Assembly: GCA_016191985.1 (NCBI GenBank)
Contig: JACPVB010000197.1
Coordinates: 1 to 17,685 of the forward strand
DNA length: 17,685 nucleotides
Source: Chloroflexota bacterium
GTDB taxonomy: Bacteria > Chloroflexota > Anaerolineae > Anaerolineales > Villigracilaceae
Reading direction: 5' to 3'
Shown one piece after another: positions 1 to 5,420 of this stretch. The translations under genes were made by a program, and so were the position numbers. Positions within the stretch are counted from its first letter, which is position 1; each line of letters starts with the position of its first letter. The notes beneath the pieces were generated by a model. That model worked only from the letters and a program-made list of their open reading frames with translations, made no database searches and was not told the DNA's origin.

Positions 1-307
1 CATCCAGCGCAAATTGGACATACGCCCAAGCCGCCTCCACCAATTGCTTTTGAGGCTGGCTTTTATATTCCTCCGCCACTCCACTCACCCGCTCATACAG
101 TTGACGAAATCCCTCCGTGGAAATTGCGGCAATCAATGCCTGCTTATCTGCAAAATGCGAGTACGGCGCGGCATGACTCACCCCCGCTCTCATCGCCACT
201 TTTCGTAAGGACAATCCACTCACGCCATCTTTCGCAAGGATTTCCACCCCCGCTTTGATGAGCGCATTCTTCAAATCACCGTGATGATAGGTTTTCTTTT
301 TAGGCAT
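1..307 (-). CDS. TetR/AcrR-family transcriptional regulator (3' end outside window)
   Basis: Reading the minus strand from the ATG at 307-305 gives an open frame of 102 codons to the window edge, so the C-terminal part is missing. The protein begins MPKKKTYHHGDLKNALIKAG and continues with a helix-turn-helix (about residues 24-53: GVSGLSLRKVAMRAGVSHAA, then PYSHFADKQALIAAI), which is the typical TetR N-terminal DNA-binding domain. The visible ligand-domain start (YERVSGVAEEYKSQP) resembles TetR proteins of the YHHGDL group, but the effector cannot be read. The gene diverges from the class II aldolase gene and carries its own consensus promoter with an overlapping palindrome, so autorepression and control of the divergent genes are likely (inference). 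The leader is about 20 nt with only a weak GAGA ribosome site. Family assignment is secure; target and ligand are unknown. Confidence 0.93.
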   Translation of the reverse strand, partial: MPKKKTYHHGDLKNALIKAGVEILAKDGVSGLSLRKVAMRAGVSHAAPYSHFADKQALIAAISTEGFRQLYERVSGVAEEYKSQPQKQLVEAAWAYVQFALD

Positions 308-317
308 TTTGTCTCTC

Positions 318-338
318 AATCTTGACACTGTCAAGATT
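318..338. promoter_or_regulatory. Palindromic operator candidate for the TetR regulator
   Basis: The perfect palindrome has arms AATCTTGACA and TGTCAAGATT around a single central C. It overlaps the last three bases of the TetR -10 box and the predicted transcription start. A third copy of the half-site (TCTTGACAGT on the minus strand) covers the -35 box at 357-366. On the plus strand the left arm supplies a TTGACA (322-327) followed 17 bases later by AATAAT (345-350), a possible promoter for the divergent metabolic genes, so one bound repressor could block both directions. The palindrome is seen; TetR binding is inferred. Confidence 0.7.
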
Positions 339-364
339 ATAGATAATAATTATTCTACTGTCAA
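336..364 (-). promoter_or_regulatory. Consensus sigma-70-type promoter of the TetR gene
   Basis: On the minus strand a perfect -35 box TTGACA (364-359) and a perfect -10 box TATAAT (341-336) are separated by exactly 17 bases. Transcription should start near 329, giving a leader of roughly 20 nt before the ATG at 307. Both hexamers match the consensus fully, which is unusual and implies strong expression unless repressed. Confidence 0.85.
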
Positions 365-373
365 GAAATACCC

Positions 374-411
374 GGTGGTCGAAGTAGGGCGAAGCCCGTA
401 TCGAGACCACC
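374..411. repeat. Intergenic hairpin repeat, GGTGGTC/GACCACC family, copy 1
   Basis: GGTGGTC (374-380) pairs with GACCACC (405-411), and an inner GGGC-GAA-GCCC stem (387-397) caps the structure. The same end sequences occur at 445-493, 2721-2747 and 2757-2803, which marks it as a dispersed REP-like element and not a gene-specific site. Confidence 0.75.
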
Positions 412-444
412 AGGTTTCAAAGCAACAAAAGTTTTCACATAAAT

Positions 445-493
445 GGTGGTCTCGATACGATGTCGGAAGAACACCGCCATCTACTCGACCACC
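445..493. repeat. Intergenic hairpin repeat, GGTGGTC/GACCACC family, copy 2
   Basis: It starts GGTGGTCTCGATACGA (445-460) and ends CTACTCGACCACC (481-493); the ends are complementary apart from a few mismatches. It lies 27 bases before the aldolase start and would be part of that gene's transcribed leader. Confidence 0.7.
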
Positions 494-519
494 GAGGATT
501 AGCAAAAAAGGATTTCTCC

Positions 520-1188
520 ATGTCCAATTACCAACCCTACAAACAGGAAGTAGTCAACACCTGCCACACCCTTCTCGAACGCGGATACCTCAAAGCCACC
601 GAAGGAAATATCTCCGCGCGGGTCAAAGGCCAGGATGCCTTTGCCATCACCCCATCCAATTACGACTACGCCAAAATGGAAGCGGATGATATTTGCATTC
701 TCGATTACGAAACAAAATCAATGGAAGGGGCAATGAGGCCATCCATCGAAAGCGGGATGCACGCGGCAGTCTATCAAAATCGTGCGGACGTGCATTGCAT
801 CATCCACACCCACCAGCCCTACGCCAGCGCCCTGGCATTGATCAAAATGCCAATCCCCGCCCTGTTCGATGAGCAGGTTCGCTTTCTCGGAAGAAGTGTG
901 GATATCATCCCCTACGCCCCATCAGGGACGGGCTTTCTTGCAAATGCAGTCAAAGCTAAAGTAAAAAATAATAGCAACGCCTTCATCCTGCAAAATCACG
1001 GCGTACTTGTTTTCGGCGGGACGATGGAACAGGCCATCCACAACATGGCCCTGCTCGAAAAATGCGCGTTGACCTATCTGCTCGCGATTATGACCGAAAA
1101 GAAAGTCTCGAAGATTCCCCTCCCCATCCGCGAGATTGCCTTTGCCAAACTCAGGGCAGATGAAAAGAAGTTTGCGGAAATTTCGTAA
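520..1188 (+). CDS. Class II aldolase/adducin family protein
   Basis: A 222-residue soluble protein of the zinc-dependent class II aldolase family (fuculose-1-phosphate aldolase, ribulose-5-phosphate 4-epimerase and relatives). Visible motifs are the phosphate-binding TEGNIS (27-32) and TPSNY (44-48), the catalytic acid in PSIESGMH (Glu77), the zinc ligands His96 and His98 in IIHTHQPYA, and a third zinc ligand His160 in QNHGVLVFGG. Length matches the family. The ATG at 520 is preferred because AAAAAAGGA lies 7-13 bases upstream; an in-frame ATG at 460 would place translation across a repeat element. A class III aminotransferase follows after 76 bases and a 2-hydroxyacid dehydrogenase after that, so it probably cleaves, epimerises or dehydrates a phosphorylated or acidic hydroxy compound in one pathway with them (inference). 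The exact substrate is not assignable from sequence. Confidence 0.93.
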   Translation: MSNYQPYKQEVVNTCHTLLERGYLKATEGNISARVKGQDAFAITPSNYDYAKMEADDICILDYETKSMEGAMRPSIESGMHAAVYQNRADVHCIIHTHQPYASALALIKMPIPALFDEQVRFLGRSVDIIPYAPSGTGFLANAVKAKVKNNSNAFILQNHGVLVFGGTMEQAIHNMALLEKCALTYLLAIMTEKKVSKIPLPIREIAFAKLRADEKKFAEIS

Positions 1189-1197
1189 TGCGCAATC

Positions 1198-1230
1198 CGT
1201 AAAACGTAAAAACACAAATTACGAATTACG
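1198..1230. repeat. Short AT-rich inverted/direct repeat between aldolase and aminotransferase
   Basis: CGTAA-AA-CGTAA (1198-1209) is followed by TTACG-AA-TTACG (1219-1230). The two blocks are complementary except for the two central AA pairs, so they can fold into a weak hairpin. It has no T-tract, so it is not an obvious terminator. Confidence 0.55.
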
Positions 1231-1264
1231 CAACATGCATCACGCAACAAAACTGGAAGCCACC

Positions 1265-2710
1265 ATGAATATACCTCAATACGCCATCACCCAATACCCA
1301 AACGTGGACGAAGTCTACGCCAGGCTGAACAACCTCATCAGCCAGCCCATCCGACCTGTCAACCGCGAGAAGATGAAGGAATATCTCGATTACTTCGAGA
1401 CCAAATGCAAACGCTCGAAGGAACTGACCGACGAAGCAAAGAAAATCATCCCCGGCGGCGTGCAGCATAACCTCGCGTTCAACTATCCCTTCCCGATTGC
1501 CATAGAAAAAGCCGAAGGCGCATATCTTTGGGACGCAGACGGAAATAAATATATTGACTTCCTGCAAGCAGGCGGACCCACCATCCTCGGCAGTAACTAT
1601 GCGCCCGTGCGTGAAAAAGTGATGGAGATGCTGCAATCCTGCGGACCTGTCACGGGTCTCTTCCATGAATACGAACTCAAACTCGCGCAGTTAATTCAAA
1701 AACACATGCCATCCATCGAAATGTTTCGCATGTTGGGTTCAGGAACAGAAGGTGTTATGGCCGCCATCCGCGCGGCGCGGACGTTTACCAAAAAGAAATA
1801 TGTCATCAAAGTCGGCGGCGCGTATCACGGCTGGAGCGACTCGATGGTCTACGGCTTGCACATCCCAGGCACGGGGCGTTTGGAAGCGAAGGGCATTCCG
1901 CGCGGGGTAAGCGCATCTACGCGCGAGTTCTATCCAAATGCTCTCGGGGCGTTAAAACGTCAGCTTTTTATAAACAGGTTTCGGGGCGGCACAGCGGCGG
2001 TGATCGTCGAACCGGTTGGTCCCGAAAGCGGCACGCGTCCCGTCCCAAAAGATTTCAATCAAAAAGTCCGCGAGTTGTGTGATGAGTTTGGCGCACTGCT
2101 CATCTTCGATGAAGTTGTCACGGGCTTTCGTTTGGGGCTGGGCGGTGCGCAGGGATATTTCAATGTGAAGCCCGACCTCACGGTTTTTGGAAAATGTATC
2201 ACGGGCGGCTATCCAATGGCGGGCGGAGTCGGCGGGCGGCACGATGTGATCGCAACGTTTGCGGCGGGCATCGGCGGCGTGGGCGAGCGTGCTTACATTG
2301 GCGGCACGCTTTCTGCAAATCCGCTTTCGTGCGTGGCGGGTTATTATGCGTTGGTCGAAATGGAAAAAACAAACGCAGCGGCCATCGCTGGCAAGGCAGG
2401 TGACAGACTCACAAAAGGTCTGCAAGCCATCATCGAAAAATATTCACTGCCGTTTGTCGCGTACAATCAAGGCTCGATTGTTCATCTCGAAACCACTGGT
2501 ACGATGCTGCTCGATTTCAAAAATCCGTTGCGATTGTTGAAGGAACTCAAACCGCGCAAACATACGATGGAAGAAATGGGCGCGGCCTACATGGCAAATG
2601 GCGTCATCACGCTGGCAGGCTCGCGCATGTATACTTCGATGGCCGACACCGATGAAGTGATTGACGATGCACTCGCGCGTTTTGAGTCTGTTTTGAAGGA
2701 ATGTAATTAA
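1265..2710 (+). CDS. Class III PLP-dependent aminotransferase (glutamate-1-semialdehyde aminomutase-like)
   Basis: A 481-residue fold-type I PLP enzyme of aminotransferase class III. Visible are the phosphate-cup motif GSGTEG (158-163), the ring-stacking YHGW (187-190), the PLP-pyridine acid in FDEVVTGFR (Asp282), the Schiff-base lysine in FGKCITGG (Lys310) and GGTLSANPL (346-354). The Y-H-G-W and G-G-T-L-S signatures resemble glutamate-1-semialdehyde 2,1-aminomutase, but no tetrapyrrole gene is nearby and the protein carries about 45 extra N-terminal residues, so a catabolic amino-group transfer is more likely (inference). The ATG at 1265 follows GGAAG by six bases; upstream in-frame ATGs at 1136 and 1235 would overlap the aldolase gene or lie in repeat sequence. 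The gene follows the aldolase gene by 76 bases and probably shares its transcript. Confidence 0.92.
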   Translation: MNIPQYAITQYPNVDEVYARLNNLISQPIRPVNREKMKEYLDYFETKCKRSKELTDEAKKIIPGGVQHNLAFNYPFPIAIEKAEGAYLWDADGNKYIDFLQAGGPTILGSNYAPVREKVMEMLQSCGPVTGLFHEYELKLAQLIQKHMPSIEMFRMLGSGTEGVMAAIRAARTFTKKKYVIKVGGAYHGWSDSMVYGLHIPGTGRLEAKGIPRGVSASTREFYPNALGALKRQLFINRFRGGTAAVIVEPVGPESGTRPVPKDFNQKVRELCDEFGALLIFDEVVTGFRLGLGGAQGYFNVKPDLTVFGKCITGGYPMAGGVGGRHDVIATFAAGIGGVGERAYIGGTLSANPLSCVAGYYALVEMEKTNAAAIAGKAGDRLTKGLQAIIEKYSLPFVAYNQGSIVHLETTGTMLLDFKNPLRLLKELKPRKHTMEEMGAAYMANGVITLAGSRMYTSMADTDEVIDDALARFESVLKECN

Positions 2711-2720
2711 AGTAAATCCT

Positions 2721-2747
2721 GTTGGTCGAGATTTCATCGAGACCAAC
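2721..2747. repeat. Intergenic hairpin repeat, short variant of the GGTGGTC/GACCACC family
   Basis: GTTGGTCGAG is followed by a short loop and CGAGACCAAC; the outer GTTGGTC/GACCAAC pair is perfect. The sequence is related to copies at 374 and 445 with a compensatory change in the stem (GTTGG/CCAAC), which suggests that the fold is maintained. Confidence 0.65.
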
Positions 2748-2756
2748 ATTGAATGA

Positions 2757-2803
2757 GTGGTCTCGATACGGACTGGGAAGAGCATCCAGTCCTACTCGAC
2801 CAC
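2757..2803. repeat. Intergenic hairpin repeat, GGTGGTC/GACCACC family, copy 4
   Basis: The outer stem is GTGGTC (2757-2762) with GACCAC (2798-2803); the inner perfect stem is GGACTGG (2770-2776) with CCAGTCC (2786-2792). It lies directly after the shorter copy and just before the dehydrogenase start. Confidence 0.7.
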
Positions 2804-2809
2804 CGGGTA

Positions 2810-2815
2810 TATTAT
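2810..2815 (+). promoter_or_regulatory. Possible -10 box of a leaderless start (dehydrogenase gene)
   Basis: TATTAT lies exactly six bases before the ATG at 2822, in an AT-rich stretch with no Shine-Dalgarno sequence. This spacing is what a leaderless mRNA needs. The surrounding AT-richness makes a chance match possible. Confidence 0.4.
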
Positions 2816-2821
2816 TTTATT

Positions 2822-3796
2822 ATGCATAAACTTTTAATTCTTTCCAAACATGAAAGCCTATATCGTTCTTTGATTGAAAAAGCGCGCCTGCCTGATCTCA
2901 CTATTGAGTCAACTCTGACTCCAGGCATTGACATTGTCTTTGGAGAACCTGATCGGATCGCAGGCGCGCTCGCCTCTCTCCCCGCCTTGAGCTGGGTGCA
3001 AGCCAATTGGGCTGGGGTGGAGCCTTTGCTTGATCCTGCCACGCGAAGCGGCCGCGAATACATCCTTACCAACGCGCGCGGCGTCTTCGGTGGACTGATG
3101 TCGGAATATGTCTTTGGCTACCTGCTTGCGCACGAAAGAAAAATATTTCAACGTGCACAGGCCCAGCAAAGCAAAAAATGGGACAACTCCCTTACCGGCA
3201 CGTTACGCGGAAAAACCATCGGCTTGCTTGGCGTTGGTTCAATTGGCTCAGAGATTGCACGCACAGCAAAATTTCTTAATATGAATGTTTGGGGGTACAC
3301 GAGAGAGAGTGAGACAAGTAAACACGTAGACAAGTATTATCATCCTCTGGACTCCGACAGCTTGCTGTCGGCACAGCAGCACCCACAGGGCACACGAGCT
3401 GCTGGACTCCAGAATTTTGCCAGCGGACTCGATTACCTCGTCTCCATCCTCCCCAACACAAAGGACACTCGCAAAATCGTGGATTCAAACTTATTAAACG
3501 CGCTTCCCTCCTATGCTTTGTTCATCAACGTAGGCAGAGGAAGTGTTGTGGACGAATCTGCCTTGCTCGAAGCGCTCTACCAGAACAAAATTGCAGGTGC
3601 GGTGTTAGATGTCTTTGAACAGGAACCTTTACCAAAAGACCATCCATTTTGGACAACGCCGAATCTGCTGATGACATTCCACACCTCTGCGCCGAGTTTC
3701 CCAGAAGATATCACGAAATTATTTATCGAGAATTACAAACTGTTTATCGAAGGCAAGCCATTGAAATATCAAGTGGATTTTGAAAGAGGATATTAA
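2822..3796 (+). CDS. D-2-hydroxyacid dehydrogenase (NAD(P)-dependent)
   Basis: A 324-residue member of the D-isomer-specific 2-hydroxyacid dehydrogenase family, interconverting 2-keto acids and D-2-hydroxy acids in the cytoplasm. The Rossmann motif is GVGSIG (137-142); the catalytic triad is visible as Arg239 (NVGRGSVVDE), Glu268 (LDVFEQEPLP) and His287 (TFHTSAPSFP, the usual H-x-S-A form). The ATG at 2822 starts a typical N-terminal strand (MHKLLILSK); the upstream in-frame ATG at 2753 would translate a repeat element. No Shine-Dalgarno is present. Residues about 176-199 (SDSLLSAQQHPQGTRAAG and flanks) are extra between the NAD-domain strand and DYLVSILPNT; the DNA there is a palindromic repeat, so the segment looks like an in-frame repeat insertion. 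The gene follows the aminotransferase, whose keto-acid product it could reduce (inference). Confidence 0.93.
   Translation: MHKLLILSKHESLYRSLIEKARLPDLTIESTLTPGIDIVFGEPDRIAGALASLPALSWVQANWAGVEPLLDPATRSGREYILTNARGVFGGLMSEYVFGYLLAHERKIFQRAQAQQSKKWDNSLTGTLRGKTIGLLGVGSIGSEIARTAKFLNMNVWGYTRESETSKHVDKYYHPLDSDSLLSAQQHPQGTRAAGLQNFASGLDYLVSILPNTKDTRKIVDSNLLNALPSYALFINVGRGSVVDESALLEALYQNKIAGAVLDVFEQEPLPKDHPFWTTPNLLMTFHTSAPSFPEDITKLFIENYKLFIEGKPLKYQVDFERGY
3348..3410. repeat. Palindromic repeat inside the dehydrogenase coding sequence
   Basis: The segment is flanked by direct copies of TGGACTCC (3348-3355 and 3403-3410). Inside are a perfect 8-bp hairpin, CCGACAGC-TT-GCTGTCGG (3354-3371), and a second stem, CAGCAGC (3374-3380) with GCTGCTG (3398-3404). 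It keeps the reading frame and encodes a segment not expected in the enzyme family. Confidence 0.7.
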
Positions 3797-3798
3797 CA

Positions 3799-3901
3799 TT
3801 CGCTCTGAGCGGAGCCGTATGTTCGTAACGGCGTAGTCGAAGGGCAAACGGTAAGCGCTTCGACTACGTTCACAAAATGCATTCACTCCGCTCAGCGCGA
3901 A
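3799..3901. repeat. Nested intergenic inverted repeat, CTCCGCTCAGCGCGAA family, copy 1
   Basis: The outer arms TTCGCTCTGAGCGGAG (3799-3814) and CTCCGCTCAGCGCGAA (3886-3901) pair almost perfectly. The inner arms CGTAGTCGAAG (3832-3842) and CTTCGACTACG (3858-3868) are perfect. The element fills nearly the whole gap between the dehydrogenase and transporter genes and has a relative at 7432-7559. Confidence 0.8.
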
Positions 3902-3919
3902 GATGCCAAAGGAGCAATC

Positions 3920-5134
3920 ATGACAACTCAATACAAGATTTATCCCTACCGCTGGGTGGTGCTGGCAGTCTTTATGTTCGTCAACATCACCATCCAAATC
4001 CTGTGGATTTCATACGCACCGATCACAGGTCCCGCCGCCGCTTATTACGGCGTGGACGATTTGAAAATTGGCCTGCTGTCCATGTCGTTCATGATCGCGT
4101 TCATTCCACTGTCCATTCCAGTTTCGTGGGTCATCGATACCTATGGCTTTCGGCTAGCGGTCAGCATTGGCGCAATCATGATGGGAATTTTCGGAATCCT
4201 GCGCGGCATGGCGGGCACAAATTACACGCTCGTCTTGTGGAGCACCTTCGGCATTGCCGCTTCGCAGCCGTTCCTGCTAAACACGTGGACAAAAGTCCCT
4301 GCCAATTGGTTTGCGCTCGAAGAACGCGCCACAGCGGTTGGGCTGGTGACGCTGGCGAGTCTCGTCGGCACTGCATTAGGCATGGTCTTGACTCCGATCC
4401 TGATGGAAAGCGCGGCCATTTCCACTATACAACTTTATTATGGAGGCATTGCCGCAATTTCCGCGGTTTTATTTATCGTGTTATCGCGCGAAACACCGCC
4501 CACCCCACCCTGCCCGCCCGGAGGGGAAGTCCGCGCGCTGATGTTGGACGGACTTAAACATTCATTCACGGTCAAGGCATTTTGGTTCACTTTGCTGGTC
4601 TCTTTCATTGGGCTTGGCATCTTTAATGGTGTCACCACGTGGATCGAGAGCATTATCCGTCCGCGCGGATTCACGCCCACAGATGCAGGCACGCTCGGCG
4701 CGTTGATGATCGTCGGCGGCGTGATCGGGGCGGTCGTCATCCCCGCGTTTTCCGATAAACAACACAAGCGTCAGCTCTATCTTTATATTTCGTTTTTCGG
4801 CGCAATCCCAGGCTTAATTGGATTAACTTTCGCAACAACGTCCACGCTCTTATTTGCTTCTGCCTTCGTGTTGGGTTTTTTCCTGACGAGCGCCATGCCC
4901 GTCGCCATGCAGTACGCCGCCGAAGTGACACACCCCACCCCCGAAGGTACCTCCAATGGATTGATCCAACTCTTCGGGCAGGCCGCAGTTGTATTTGTCT
5001 TTATCATGGAAGCCTTGAAAGGTGCAGACGGTTCCTTCACCCCTGCATTATTGCTCGCAGTAGGGCTGTTGATCCTAAGCGGAATCTTTGTCTCTCAGAT
5101 GAAGGACCCACAAGAACTGAAGACCAATCGCTAA
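3920..5134 (+). CDS. MFS transporter, FLVCR/SLC49-like
   Basis: A 404-residue inner-membrane protein with about 12 predicted transmembrane helices. The N-terminal half (VVLAVFMFVNITIQILWISY, LSMSFMIAFIPLSIPVSWVI, then DTYGFRL, and VGTALGMVLTPIL) resembles the eukaryotic FLVCR/SLC49 family by eye, with its L-S-M-x-x-M-x-A-x-x-P and W-x-x-D-T-x-G-x-R-L pattern; those carriers move choline, ethanolamine or haem, but bacterial relatives have no settled substrate. A strong AAAGGAG lies seven bases before the ATG. The central cytoplasmic loop after helix 6 is unusually proline-rich (PPTPPCPPGGE, about residues 193-203) and is encoded by a C-run tract. The position behind three metabolic enzymes suggests that it imports their substrate (inference). 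MFS membership is firm, the subfamily moderate. Confidence 0.9.
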   Translation: MTTQYKIYPYRWVVLAVFMFVNITIQILWISYAPITGPAAAYYGVDDLKIGLLSMSFMIAFIPLSIPVSWVIDTYGFRLAVSIGAIMMGIFGILRGMAGTNYTLVLWSTFGIAASQPFLLNTWTKVPANWFALEERATAVGLVTLASLVGTALGMVLTPILMESAAISTIQLYYGGIAAISAVLFIVLSRETPPTPPCPPGGEVRALMLDGLKHSFTVKAFWFTLLVSFIGLGIFNGVTTWIESIIRPRGFTPTDAGTLGALMIVGGVIGAVVIPAFSDKQHKRQLYLYISFFGAIPGLIGLTFATTSTLLFASAFVLGFFLTSAMPVAMQYAAEVTHPTPEGTSNGLIQLFGQAAVVFVFIMEALKGADGSFTPALLLAVGLLILSGIFVSQMKDPQELKTNR

Positions 5135-5147
5135 AATCCTCTTATGC

Positions 5148-5153
5148 TATACT
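5148..5153 (+). promoter_or_regulatory. Possible -10 box of a leaderless start (small antitoxin-like gene)
   Basis: TATACT lies six bases before the ATG at 5160 and no Shine-Dalgarno is present, so transcription would begin at or next to the start codon. No clear -35 box is visible 17 bases upstream. Confidence 0.45.
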
Positions 5154-5159
5154 TCGGCT

Positions 5160-5375
5160 ATGGAATTGCAGAAGAAAATCTCTACCGAATATCGCTTTGA
5201 TTACAAAAAAGCGAAACCAAATCGTTTTGCTAAAAAGATGAAAGACGGGCCAGTGATCGTTGTGTTGGATGCAGATGTTGCAAAGGTCTTCACTTCTGCC
5301 GAAGAAATCAACACTGCATTGCGTGCGCTCATTTCTACAATGCCAACAAAAAAGATACAAACCTCTGCAAAATAA
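5160..5375 (+). CDS. Small hypothetical protein, antitoxin-like
   Basis: A 71-residue protein with a basic N-terminal half (YRFDYKKAKPNRFAKKMKDG) followed by VIVVLDADVAKVFTSAEEIN and a short helix (TALRALISTM). The layout of a Y-D-F-x-K-A-K-x-N-x-A-like motif, a strand with V-x-L-D-x-D-V, and S-x-E-x-x-N-x-A-L-R is that of small proteins often annotated as hypothetical or antitoxin-like in bacterial genomes (recollection of the pattern, not a database result). No toxin gene is adjacent: it lies alone between the transporter stop, 25 bases upstream, and an intrinsic terminator. It has no ribosome site and a possible leaderless promoter. Coding is supported by a clean frame ending just before a terminator; the function is unknown. 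Confidence 0.72.
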   Translation: MELQKKISTEYRFDYKKAKPNRFAKKMKDGPVIVVLDADVAKVFTSAEEINTALRALISTMPTKKIQTSAK

Positions 5376-5381
5376 GGAACA

Positions 5382-5408
5382 CCCCTTGCCAAAGGGGGTT
5401 TTATTTTT
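5382..5408 (+). terminator. Intrinsic terminator after the small antitoxin-like gene
   Basis: CCCCTT (5382-5387), loop GCCA, and AAGGGG (5392-5397) are followed by a T-rich tail, TTTTATTTTT, from 5399. It starts seven bases after the stop codon and separates the upstream gene series from the dehydratase gene. Confidence 0.85.
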
Positions 5409-5420
5409 GGAGAATTCTTA

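Noticed and set aside
309..689. Plus-strand open frame of 126 codons before and into the aldolase gene
   Set aside because: It begins inside the TetR operator region, runs through two hairpin repeats and then overlaps the aldolase gene in another frame; the product has no recognisable domain.
1265..2710. Haem-biosynthesis hemL
   Set aside because: The active-site motifs are those of the glutamate-1-semialdehyde aminomutase group, but the protein is about 50 residues longer and no tetrapyrrole gene is nearby; a catabolic class III aminotransferase is the safer call.
374..2803. CRISPR array
   Set aside because: The repeats are few, palindromic, of different lengths and not regularly spaced; there are no spacers of constant size and no cas genes.
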